Assembly: GCF_035582795.1 (NCBI RefSeq)
Contig: NC_134368.1
Location: 10,376,501-10,440,500 of the forward strand
DNA length: 64,000 nucleotides
Source of the DNA: Mycteria americana
Taxonomy: Eukaryota; Chordata; Aves; Ciconiiformes; Ciconiidae
Direction of reading: 5' to 3'
The translations under genes were made by a program, and so were the position numbers. Shown here in pieces: positions 37,251-47,801 of this stretch (the stretch's first letter is position 1; each line of letters opens with the position of its first letter). Below the pieces are notes generated by a model. The model was not told where the DNA came from, searched no databases, and was given only the letters and a program-made list of their open reading frames with translations.

Positions 37251-39332
37251 ACCTATTGGCCATAAGGATTTAATGCAAGCTTTAAATTCTACAAATGCAA
37301 TACAAACAAGACTCAGAAGCTTCCCAGAAAAGGAGATGACTCATTATCGGAAAATATTTGGTTTGCTTCGCAATTATAAATGTCTGAACAATGAATGGCC
37401 CAAACTGGAGGAGTAAGATGAATTAAAGTGACTACCTACCTGATTGATTATCAGGGAACGGAAGGTGTTAAGGGACATGGAGAATGCCAGGAAAAGGTTA
37501 AGGTTTAGGTCATGCATGAGAAGAAGTGAAAGAACTAAAAAAAATTCAGCTCCAAAAGAAAAATCAAATGTATCACAAGCCATAGTATCAGAAGCAGCAC
37601 AACACGGCCAGAGAATTTGACTAAAGCACAACATTTACAACGCTTTTTTAACCTCATCTGTGACCCACAGAGGCCCCAAGGGAAGATGTTGACTTCTCCC
37701 AGCTCAAGTGTTACAAAAGCTCATTATATTTAAAGGAAAACCTCCCTGGGAAGCTTATTTAATTTAACATCATAGTTCAAGTGAATGGACAGGAAGATAA
37801 ACAGAGATGGGGATTGCTGGCAGGCGAGTAGGGTGGCCCAGCTTTCAAACTGCTGCAGAATTTATTCATTGTAAAGAAATGAAGTCCTTATAGGTGTCCT
37901 TCACATGCAGTTTGGAGTCAATCCTCTATCTGAGCTGGCTTTGGGGCACAGCTTAGAGTTAAAAAGAGAAGGAAAGAAAAATTTCTGGCAGAAGTCCTGA
38001 GGAGACTTGTCTTCTTCACCTAACCAGATACCAACAAGACATTTACGATAAATCAGCAATGAACCAATTTCTGGACTCAGCTGTATGTGGACTAATGGAT
38101 CAGTGCAAAGAGGCCAAGGTAATCCAGGGAGATATTTAATTTTCCCTCAGCCAATTCTGTCCAGAAATGCAGTGTAACAGGCAGCAGCCACTTGTGGGGA
38201 GGATGGAGGTTGATTCTCAGGAGCCTGTAAGTATAGTTCTCTGCTTAACACACAAATTGGAAAATGGGATCGTAATCTGATGCATGACACTTTTGAATAA
38301 TTAGAAGTGAGAAATTCAGTGTGCACAGCAGATGAATCTGCCAAAAAATGAAGGGGGAAAAAAAAGAGATAATTTCTACAGTCAATTTTTGATACCATGG
38401 AAAAATGGATCATGAAATGAAAAACTACAGTAAAAATATAGTTAGCCAGCAAATGGTCTCCAAAATGCCATAAATGCATAAATGCTGTGCCGAATGGTAG
38501 AGGGAAGCAAGCTGAGGGCACAAAGGTTAGAGGTAAGCAACTTCTTTTTTTAACTTGTGGACAATTAATAGTGAGAGTTTTACTACCAATAATAACAGTA
38601 TCTATGAAGTACAGGGGAAAGGTTGGCAATGGATTAAATTATCAGTGTAGATAGCAAAAGCTGAGGAAGAATCTAAAAATTATCCAACTAATTAGCCTTG
38701 AGTGGAGAAGGTGACATGGAAAAATCCACCAAAAATGTGTAAACGTCGGCTGGAAGTTGGACCTCCAGAATGCAAAACACAAGCAGAGAGGATAACGAAT
38801 TGCCTGGACTTACAGTGGATAATAAAGACACACTTGATAACATGAGAGGGTCTTATAAAAAGGGGTGGTAGAAGTGCACTTCAAAGATGTCTCAAGAGAA
38901 CCAGCTGACTGTAGGCTGCCGTTTTCAGTAGAGATGAGCAGATCAGACTAAGGAAGTTTCCCAGAAAGGCAAAGATAGGACATGATTGAAACTTATTTTA
39001 AATCCCAAAGACACCCTGCCTACTAAAACTATTGCAGAACAGCAGAAATAAGAACTGATTCCTTTCCACTCCCTGAATGTTTCTGACAACCTGCTAATAC
39101 CAAAAGGAAGTATGCCAGCCAAAAGTGAGCCCGTGAGCCAGGGAATATAGTAAATGCTGGCACAGAATGAGGCAACACAGGTGGGAAGGAGAAATGAAAT
39201 CCCAAAACATTTCTGGGGCTTCTTCTGGTATGGCACTGCATACTTCAATGCAGTACAGCAGAATATTTGAAGGGAATTTCTGGTTTGTCTTTCAACCAGA
39301 TGAATGCTGTTATCCAACTGAAGAATGACATA
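37251..39332. other. Intergenic, nothing recognised
   Basis: AT-rich intergenic sequence. Open frames up to 160 codons on the minus strand (38147-38629) have no recognisable domain, codon bias or splice context, and are treated as chance. Confidence 0.5.
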
Positions 39333-39462
39333 AGATTATAGGAAAATTCAGGTCGGATGGGACCTCAGGAGGTCTCTAGTCGACGTCCTGCTCAAAGTAG
39401 GATGAGCTATGAGGTCAAGACCAGGTTACTCAGCGATTTATCCAGTCTGGTCTTCTAACAGT
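39333..39462 (-). mobile_element. CR1 3' fragment
   Basis: The reverse complement of a CR1 3' end is visible as GATGGGACCTCAGGAGGTCTC, then CTGCTCAAAGTAGGATGAGC and CCAGTCTGGTCTTCT. About 130 bases remain; the terminal repeat is degraded and the 5' part is missing. Confidence 0.85.
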
Positions 39463-42359
39463 GAAGCGAGAAGAGACGTTTCAGGCCATTGAGGAAATAT
39501 ATCAGGAAGGCATAATACAACTTTCAACCCATTCTTTGGCTTCCTTTTCAAATCAGATTAAACAAGAAAATGAGACATCAGGTTCTATGGACTCCCAAAA
39601 ATGAAATGAGTTTACTTTTAAGGGCTTTTTCTTAATCATTACCAAGAACAAATGACATCCTGGATGCTCTAGCAGATTCATTCTCTTAATCTACTCTCAG
39701 TTTTCAAAAACTGAGAGGTTTTTTTTCCCCTTCACATTTAAAATGTCTTGCTCACATAAAATCTGAGACCAGTGTTTGAACTATGGTTATTATCAAGTTG
39801 GACCAACATTCAAGATCAGAGTCCCACTGTTCCACAGTGGTATGTGGACATTAAAAGATTCAAGTCCTGAGCAGATATGTATTGGTCATGCCATGTCCAT
39901 GCAAATGCCAGTAAATAGCTGTGCTGTTCCATTTCTCACAGGCACTGAGTTAAAGTGTTTTCAAATAGCGTTCCTTCCCCACTACTCCACATGGCAAATG
40001 AAAAGATTTACAGATGAGCTAAGCAAAGATTCAGGCCACCGAAGACACAACTGAAATTAAACCCAAAGACACAAATCAGTTCAAAAGGGGTTATTACCGT
40101 GTTCAGAGAATCAGATAATGAAATTTCTGCCCACAAAAGATAACTGAAGCTAAGCAAAGCCAGCTATTCCCCTCTCCCCATCTATTCTGTGATCTCCTAC
40201 ACTCATTGATCAGTACTTTTGTAAGGTTCTGCACTTCAAACAGAAGTTTTGTTTCTTGCTCTCCCAGTACCTCTTCATAGGCTGTGAGAAACAGGGAATC
40301 ATTTTAGAGATCAAATTGAGAGTTTTAAGGATTGAAAAGGGCTCTTATGATTGCTCCTGCTCCAGCTTACCCATGTTTTACAGTCCCTTTCATGCAGAAC
40401 CAAAATAACCTGAAAAGGTGGTCATTTATTATAATAAGGGTGTTGAGTTCTCTGGTGTGAAATTATTGTGCCACCCAAAAGGAATTCCTGACAGTCATCA
40501 AATACAGAATATTTTCACCTGTATTTATTTGGGAGGAAATCTGTGGTCAGGACTGGCCTTGCTTCCCTATAATGGCTCTTTAGATTCAGGCATGCTGCGG
40601 GGTAGCTTGCTCAGGGTTTGGAAAAACTGCACTGCCTTGATTTTACAGTTATACATAGATCAGCACCCAACCATGGTAAAACTGATGCCTTGTCCAGAGG
40701 ACCTTGTTGGGAAGTGAATTGCAAACACTACCCTATCTCAGGCAGCTTGTTCAAGGAAATGACTGCCATGCTAAAGAGACATAGACTTCTGCAATTCCAC
40801 AATTTGAAAAATATAACTGTTTCCAAAACCTATATTGCCATACAGGATGGAAGGCAGTGGGAATGGATTGCAAAGTAAAAGAAATTGTCCCAAAGACTCA
40901 GCATTCTTCTCAATACAAAGACTCAGCATTCTTCTCAATATCTAGGATCTTAATGAGTTAAAAGCTGAGGAACTTTGAAGCCAAAGCACTTCAGTGACAT
41001 CTGAGAAATCTGATAATCCACAAAATCTATACTTTAACACAGTAGCACAGGGCAGATAGTAAAGACTAGATACTCACCTGGCTATCCAAGGAGAACAGAA
41101 CCAAAGGATCAAGAACATGTCGGAGTATTTGTAATTCATAGTACAGCAGACGCTGGTTGCATGTACCTCAAAGAGCTCTGGTCTCCACCTAGCTGTGCTA
41201 AATCTAGCTGAATCTATATATGCTAATTCACTCACAGGCTGCAATTAGAAGAAAACACTGTTTCTTTACTGGAGAGCATGGAGCACTGGAAAGATAAAGT
41301 TCATGGTATGCATCCTGCAAGTTGTGGGGACACAAACTGCACCAAGTCTTGAGATCTTGGTCATCAACAATCCTCCAAAATTATGCCAGTTTGCCTTTTG
41401 CCCTCACACCAGTGTATGCAGAATGAGCCCTCAGACACGTGTGATAAAGGGGTGCCCTTATTGCTTGGTTCTCTTCCTTTTGTTAGCTTACTCTTTGGAA
41501 TTTAAAACCAGGAAGAAAAGTTGTAAAAGCAGAAGGGGCAAACCTGGTGCCCAGAGGAGTTCACAGTCCCTTTCTGGGACACAAGGAGAACAAAATACTA
41601 ACTTTGCCCACTCTATGACAACCTGTACAAAGTGCATGCGTCTGGGGAGCTGTGACTGACAGTCTTTTGTGAAGGGCTGTGTTTGAAAATTTGTTCTGTA
41701 TGGTGGCCTCTGCATTTCTGTAGCTTCATATTTGAACAGATGTCAATTCACAGGACAGGATCAAGGTTCTTTATGTTCTTAAGTAAGTGTGTGGTTTTTG
41801 TTACACTGAAGGGTATGCCTCGTATTGTTTAGGACTTGAAAAACTACACTATCTAGTTTAAAAGTACTCATCCTAAGAAACATACACAAGGTGGAAATCA
41901 GCTGGGAAACATACAAAAAATGTTGACTTCCTTCGTATAGCAGTAAGGTTAGAAATGTAGTCTTAGAGAAGCAAGGCTTAATTAGTACATGCCTCCTGAA
42001 AACAGTAGGTCTTCAAGAGGAGTGAAACAGATGAGAGAATAGAACATTTCACACGTATTCAATGCCATTGCCAACACAGAAAGCTTGAAAGTGGCAAAAA
42101 GCAGAAGAAAATTCGTGCAACCTCTTCTCTGTTGGAAAGGTGGAATCAGACCCTCTGCTCGCACGACCTGGTGCAGTGTCACAGCCATGCAGGCTGGACT
42201 CTCCCCCAGCCAAAGAGCTGACCCCCAATTAATATGTAGAAGGTTTTGACGTTGCTTACATGACCACTGCTGATTTTATAACTGTAATAAAACCAATTTT
42301 TAGAAATGACTGACTCACTTCAGCTGACATGTTATGTATGATTAATATGCAACATAATA
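39463..42359. other. Intergenic DNA downstream of POLN
   Basis: No exon or RNA gene is recognised. Frames such as 40418-40717 and 41303-41659 on the plus strand show no domain. A precise 25-bp tandem duplication is listed separately. Confidence 0.5.
40891..40940. repeat. Perfect 25-bp tandem duplication
   Basis: The 25-base unit starting CAAAGACTCAGC and ending TTCTCAATA occurs at 40891-40915 and again at 40916-40940 with no mismatch. Perfect identity in fast-evolving intergenic DNA points to a recent duplication or an assembly artefact. Confidence 0.95.
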
Positions 42360-43497
42360 AAACAATATTTAATAGTTTAATGCCTTTAAGCACAATGCAA
42401 AATTGTTTAATGATACAAATTAAAACTGCTGCAAAATCTCAAAATCTCTGTAACTCTACACTTTTAAAATTTAAATTATATCACTTTGATCATTTGAGGA
42501 CTAATGCTGAAAGATACTGAACACCTCTTAAAAGTTTTGTACTTGACTGCAACTTCTAAATAATTTGTAGACTTTGAGGACAGTTTCATATTCCACAAGC
42601 ACAGAGGCAGACTTTAGCACCCAGTGATGTTATGAAACAAACTCATTTAAAGAATAAACTCTACAGAAAACCAAAATACAATAACAAATTCAAACATTAA
42701 AGTAGAAGCCTGAATCCTAACAAGTATAAGGCTGAATCCTAAAATTTATCTAAACAATATTTAGCATTACATCAATAATAAAAATAATAGAGTACATAAA
42801 ACTATAATACTTCCTCTAAAGTATGCTAAGGCTACAGTGTACAGAGTTTGAAATTAATTGAATTGACAACAATCTGGTTATTTTTAATGCATTTGGGCAT
42901 CCAGTTTTGTTTACCTGTTTTGCTCCAAAATTCTAAATATAAATTAAAGTGGAGACTCTTCATTTCCAAATAACTCTTTTTCTAAGTCTGTGGAACATGA
43001 CATTTAATATGTGATGCAAACCAAGCAGCTGCCTTCTACTCACGAATTATAAAATAAGCTGAACACAACAGTTAAGCACTTGCTGATACAGTTCAAATAG
43101 TGTCTTTCTAAAGCCAGATTGGAAGTATTTTTACACAAGCACTTCACAAAATATTTAACATTAAAGTCCAAACATCCGTCTAACTCAAATATATTTGTCA
43201 TGTTCCCAAAGGGTTAATATGGTCTTGCTTCATTTCTTACATGTAGTAATTTAGCTCTGAACAAAAGCAGCTCCCTGCTGGTTACCTTGGCTAAAGGAAA
43301 CACAATGAACTGGTAAAAACCAGTTTTATCTCACTGCTGTTGCCTAGGGCTACAGACAAAATGAAGTAAAAAAATTCACATGCAGAGTATTAGGTGCTTA
43401 TGAAAGATCCAGCAGCGCTGTTGCCTAGTGATTCAGCGAGGAATCAGCATAGGCCAATGAGGTGTACGGGTACTGAATAACATCCCCGATGACTGCT
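42360..43497 (-). other. POLN: Tentative POLN 3' UTR
   Basis: This is the sequence following the POLN stop codon on the minus strand. No further coding exon is apparent. The first poly(A)-like signals in this direction are ATTAAA variants clustered at about 42368-42411 (TTTAAT on the plus strand), so the transcript may end there. The 3' boundary is a guess. Confidence 0.35.
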
Positions 43498-43566
43498 TTA
43501 CATCTCCTGCAATTCTGTCATACACCCCCATGATTTCCCAGTGGTAAGAATCACTTTCAAGGGAAC
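43498..43566 (-). CDS. POLN: DNA polymerase nu (POLN), last coding exon
   Basis: POLN is a nuclear family-A DNA polymerase related to POLQ, implicated in crosslink repair and translesion synthesis. On the minus strand this exon follows an excellent acceptor (long T tract then CTGACAG). It reads in phase 0 as VPLKVILTTGKSWGCMTELQEM, then TAA at 43498-43500. It forms the end of the polymerase fold: the last strand of the palm, with the conserved G-[KR]-S-W-G of family-A enzymes. The human protein carries an additional C-terminal tail after this point, as I recall, so the bird protein ends earlier. The preceding exon at 47740-47801 also ends in phase 0, so the join is consistent. Together with the motif C exon at 56981 this fixes the gene as POLN; POLQ would differ at these residues. 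Confidence 0.92.
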   Translation of the reverse strand, partial: VPLKVILTTGKSWGCMTELQEM

Positions 43567-44355
43567 CTGTCAGAAAAAAAAAATATGAAAATTTAAACAA
43601 ACAAACACATCACATATAGCAAGATTACTATTTTTGCTTTTCCCTTTGGATGCTGATACTGCTCTAGATCACATGCCTATCCAATATGAAATGTTCTTCA
43701 TTTCTTTCTTTTAATACTTAATTATCACTACAATTTTGGTTAAAATACCTTCACAATTAAGACTAACCTTCAGTTTTGTAATTGAAATACATGTTACTAA
43801 ATTGCAAGGAATATGCTAAAACAAAATTCATCCTATTATTACACTTTTCAAAAAAGCCACAAAATCACAGTGTTTATAATCAGCAACTTTGTCAGTAATG
43901 CATAAAGATACTACGTTTTTTTTTTACCATCCACTTTTACAGTTCTGGGGTATTTTTGGTGTTGCTTTGGTTTTATTTCAGTTTGTTTTGCAGTTACTGG
44001 TGCTCTGTTACACAGTAGATTTTCTGACATGAAAGCTGCCTCATTAGCAAGGACTATATTTTGGAAAAGAAGCTACTTCAAAGATAAAGCATCCTTTTCC
44101 TCAAAGAAAAAAAGAAATCTATATGTGTGTTCTACTTTAGTGACATTTTTCCTCCATATTAAAAAATAATATTCATATTAACAGAGCACATAATACATAT
44201 TTAGTTGAAACAAGTGTGCTGAAGGAGAGCAGGAGTATTTCATAAAAATCTTTTCATCTTCAACATCTCTAATCCTAAAAGACATATTCTTACTGTATAG
44301 AAGGGTAAACAACATGAACAAAAATACAGATCTTTTTTTAAAAGATCACGCTCAA

Positions 44356-44503
44356 TTTATTCTCTGAGATCAAGCTGTTGGCACTTTACGTTTTCTATCT
44401 GGGCTCTGCCATCGACCCATTCGTGATGCTTCAGCGGAAGATGAAGTATCTTCATGATGCATGTAGTCTAATGTGCAGTAGGAGTAAAAGTATGTCATGA
44501 CTC
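44356..44503 (-). other. Candidate alternative terminal exon or retrocopy fragment
   Basis: On the minus strand a reasonable acceptor (CTCCTTTTCC...ACTGTAG) ends at 44504. An open frame from ATG 44496-44498 runs 42 codons to TGA 44370-44372. AATAAA follows at 44356-44361, only 8 bases after the stop. The peptide is polar, with a serine/acidic stretch HEDTSSSAEAS and a basic end DRKRKVPTA that looks like a nuclear localisation signal. Several CpGs occur in it despite the AT-rich surroundings. I do not recognise the protein. Spliced directly from the POLN exon at 47740 the frame would close after two codons (ES, stop), so it would truncate the POLN tail rather than extend it with this peptide. 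It could also be a small retrocopy of another mRNA end, or chance. Confidence 0.3.
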
Positions 44504-45998
44504 CTACAGTAATTTGCTCAGGAAAAGGAGACCAAACTAAGGGTCATAAAACATGTATCTCCAAATACTTCTACTGACTATCAAAAAGTCCTAATCTTTG
44601 AAAACCCCAGACAACTACCTATTGTCCAAGAATGTGTTTCTTTTCACCTATTAAAATGTAGTTGTCGTTTAACAGAGAATTGCTGTTCTCATAGGAACGA
44701 CATATTGAATCCATTTGCTAATGCATTGAGATGAATTTGCCAGTGTGTCATAGCAGACACCTTAGACATAGGTGAAAGAAACTGTGTTCTAAGACAGTGT
44801 GTCCCATTTTGTCTATAGGACATTAAAACCTTCTGCCAGTTAGCGGATAGTCTGAAATATATAACACTAAAATGATATTCTGCCCATGTAACTATGAACA
44901 CTCTCAATAACCATGAAAACACATATCTTTCTTAGAAACCTATTAAATTGTTCATATGTTATTTCACGGCAATGACTTCCCCAGGCAAAGTACGAACAAT
45001 GTTGTTTATGACAAAGAAGTCGCCAAAACTATCGAGTTTCCTAAAACTATCCAGGAAGGACTATAGTGTTGCTATTCACTTTATATACCATCAATAATAC
45101 CATATTTGATTATTTTAATGAACCTTACAGCAGCATGAGTGCCAGGTGTCTAATACTGTCATTAAAAATATTTAGATGTAGTACACCTTGAAAAACAGTC
45201 TTGCTTTTTTTTCCAAGGAATTGGGAACAAAACAAGCTAGGCAAGCACAGGTGTACAATGTAAGCAACCTATAGAAATGCAGTTTATAAAGCTTGGAAGT
45301 GTCAGTGCAAGAAATGTATAATCCCAGTATGGCCAAAAGGTCTCACTTGACCAAATCTGGTAAACAGGAGTGCAAGTTCTTACAAGGGTTAAGTGAACAG
45401 CAAGGTGGGGGAGGAGGGGAGGTCCAGCGTGGGAAGGAGAAAGAATAATTTAGATCTCAGATACCCCTCATTCTCTTCTCTCAGCTTTTGTGGGAAAGAT
45501 GGGCTTCATAAGGACCCAGAAATATGTAACTGCAAGACCTCCAGAGAAAGCCTCACAAAGTGGCTGAGGTGTTGAAATAGATATAGAAGATCTGGAGGAA
45601 GAAATACAAGCTAGAACTCATCTAGTAGTTCTCTCTTTCAACCGTTTCCATTAGTGCAAGTCTGTATGTTGTAACTATTTCTGAAATAAATAAACTTTTT
45701 CTGTCCCAAAATCTTATTCAGTAATACTGCTGAATGAGTGATCTGGCAAAACCAATGGAGTACTTACTCCATTTCTCAGGAAACTGGAAACCCTTGGACT
45801 GTTGCCCACTCAATCAGTTCAGCGGTTCCCAGGAACTACAGTTCTTTATTAAGCAATGAATGCTGAGCAGTAGGCTAGGGTGAAGGATACCAGGCTTGTA
45901 GAGAGAAAAATATTTTATAAAATAATTACAATTAGGTCCAATACATCAATAGATTCAATAGCTGTGTAGCTATCTATCTACTCTGTTTTTACAGATGT

Positions 45999-47260
45999 TC
46001 ATAGAATCATAGAATGCTTTGGATTGGAAGGGACCTTTACAGGTCATCTAGTCCAACACCCCTGCAAGAGCAGGGACATCTTTAACTAGATCAGGTTGCT
46101 CAGAGCCCCATCCAGCCTGACCTGAATGTTTCCAGGGATGGGGCCTCCACTACCGCTCTGGGCAACCTGTGCCAGTGCCTCACCACCCTCATTGTAAAAA
46201 ATTTCTTTCTTAAATCCAGCCTAAATCTGCCCTCCCTTAGTTTAAAACCATTGCTTCTTGTCCTGTCACAACAGGCCTTGCTAAAAAGTCTGTCCCCGTC
46301 TTTCCTATAGGCCCCTTTTAAGTACTGGAAGGCTGCTATAAGGTCTCCCCACAGCCTTCTCTTCTCCAGGCTGAACAACCCCAACTCTCTCAGCCTTTCC
46401 TCATAGCAGAGGTGTTCCAGCCCTCGGATCATTTTCATGGCCCTCCTCTGGACCCACTCCAACAGCTCCATGTCCTTCTTGTGCTGAGGGCTCCAGACCT
46501 GGACGCAGTACTGCAAGTGGCGTCTCACCAGAGCAGAGGGGCAGAATCACTTCCCTTGACCTGCTGGCCACACTTCTTGTGATGCAGCCCAGGATACGGT
46601 TGGCCTTCTGGGCTGTGAGCGCACTTTGTTGGCTCATGTCCAGCTTTTCGTTCATCAGTACCCCCAAGTCCTTTTCCGCAGGGCTGCTCTTGATCGCATC
46701 ATCCCCCAGCCTGTATTGAAACTGAGGATTGCCCCAACCCTGGTGCAGGACCCTGCACTTGGCCTTGTTGAACCTCATGACGTTCACACAGGCCCACTTC
46801 TCCAGCTTGTCCAGGTCCCTCTGGATGACATCCCGTCCTTCTGGCGTGTCAGCCACACCACTCAGCTTGGTGTCATCTGCAAACTTGCTGAGGGTGCACT
46901 CGATCTCGCTGTCAATGTCATTGATGAAAACATTGAACAGCACTGGTCCCAGTACAGACCCCTGCGGGACACCACTCGTCACTGATCTCCATCTGGACAC
47001 TGAACCGTTGACCACCACCCTCTGGATGCGACCATCCAACCAATTCCTTATCCACTGAACAGTCCACCCATCAAATCCTTATCTCTCCAACTTAGAGAGA
47101 AGGATGTTGTGGGGGACCATGCCAAAGGCTTTACAGAAGTCCAGATAGATGATATCCATTGCTTTTCCCTTGTCCACTGATGTGGTAACTCCATCGTAGA
47201 AAGCCACTAGGTTGGTCAGGCAGGACAGGTCAGGCATGTTGTTCTGGTAGATGATCTCCT
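45999..47260 (-). mobile_element. CR1 LINE, 5'-truncated, about 1.26 kb
   Basis: This is the largest CR1 copy in the window. Its 3' end is at the left, marked by the terminal repeat ATAGAATCATAGAATG at 46001, followed by the TTGGAAGGGACCTTTACAGG block. It runs right through the 3' UTR and the C-terminal half of the reverse transcriptase ORF, and is truncated near 47260. It sits inside the last POLN intron in the same orientation as POLN. The ORF remnants are listed separately. Confidence 0.96.
46100..47039 (-). pseudogene. CR1 reverse transcriptase (ORF2) remnant, frameshifted
   Basis: Two overlapping minus-strand frames cover the C-terminal part of CR1 ORF2. The upstream frame (46401-47039) contains the palm region: [20 protein letters not shown], then the catalytic FADD box ([10 protein letters not shown]), then the DLGV thumb-side motif. 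The second frame (46100-46528) carries the downstream C-terminal domain, with [29 protein letters not shown] and [12 protein letters not shown]. The switch between them, near 46,530, is a frameshift, and the fingers part and the endonuclease are missing. The element is inactive, but its frames are long, so it is relatively young compared with the other copies. Confidence 0.93.
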
Positions 47261-47739
47261 ATACTTTAAACAATGACCAATGATTTTGTCTGCTTTATAT
47301 CTTAGGCATCCACACAGAAATGTTAAAAAGACCAATTTTCTAAGTGAAAATTACTGAAGAAAGATCTTTTGCAATAATTTTTCAGCAGTAATGAATGCCT
47401 GGCATATTTAGAAAGCCTATTAAAGGCACATATTTCTCACTCCACCACACCCAACAGAAATTTTGTGGCAATGAACGAAATAGATTTTGAAATTACCATA
47501 CTGCATTGCTAAGACAAAGAGTAGACGACAATCACACTTTCCAAAATGGAGGTTGAGTTTCTTTCAGTTATTTTCCTTTAGAATTTTTATAGTAATTTAA
47601 AAAAGCAATTACCTGCAAATATGAAAATGAAACTATTGAAGTGAAAGGCAAAATAGTTGTCTCTAGATTCTTAATACGATGATAACATACAAAGCTAAGT
47701 ATGCCTGAGACGGTAATGGAAATTCAGAATTGTCCCTAC

Positions 47740-47801
47740 CTTTAGTGGCACTTCCAAGGCTGCAGTTTGCTGCAGGGACTCCATTGTTCTTTTTACCAGT
47801 G
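47740..47801 (-). CDS. POLN: DNA polymerase nu (POLN), penultimate coding exon
   Basis: A 62-base exon on the minus strand between an acceptor ending TTACAG and a GTAGGG donor. Two bases complete an alanine codon begun in the previous exon (G plus CA). Twenty full codons follow: LVKRTMESLQQTAALEVPLK. This matches, in order and length, the POLN segment after motif C (in human roughly LVRRTMESLEQ...). It ends in phase 0 and joins cleanly to the last exon at 43566, which begins VPLKV. The segment is the helix between the motif C strand pair and the final strand of the palm domain. Confidence 0.92.

Larger units (their letters stand above)
43567..47739 (-). other. POLN: POLN last intron
   Basis: A 4.2 kb intron bounded by a GTAGGG donor (minus strand, just below 47740) and a CTGACAG acceptor (just above 43566). 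It contains a CR1 element at 45999-47260 and a small terminal-exon-like frame at 44370-44503. Otherwise it is AT-rich with nothing recognised. Confidence 0.85.

Noticed and set aside
38147..38629. Minus-strand 160-codon frame in intergenic DNA
   Set aside because: No recognisable domain or repeat motif, no acceptor or donor logic, and it lies in DNA with scattered repeats. It is probably chance.
42284..42289. Plus-strand AATAAA near the POLN 3' end
   Set aside because: It is on the wrong strand for POLN and about 25 kb past the NAT8L stop with no plus-strand exon nearby, so it is probably incidental in AT-rich DNA.
46626..47058. Plus-strand frames of 119 and 109 codons
   Set aside because: They are antisense shadows of the CR1 reverse transcriptase frame on the minus strand.
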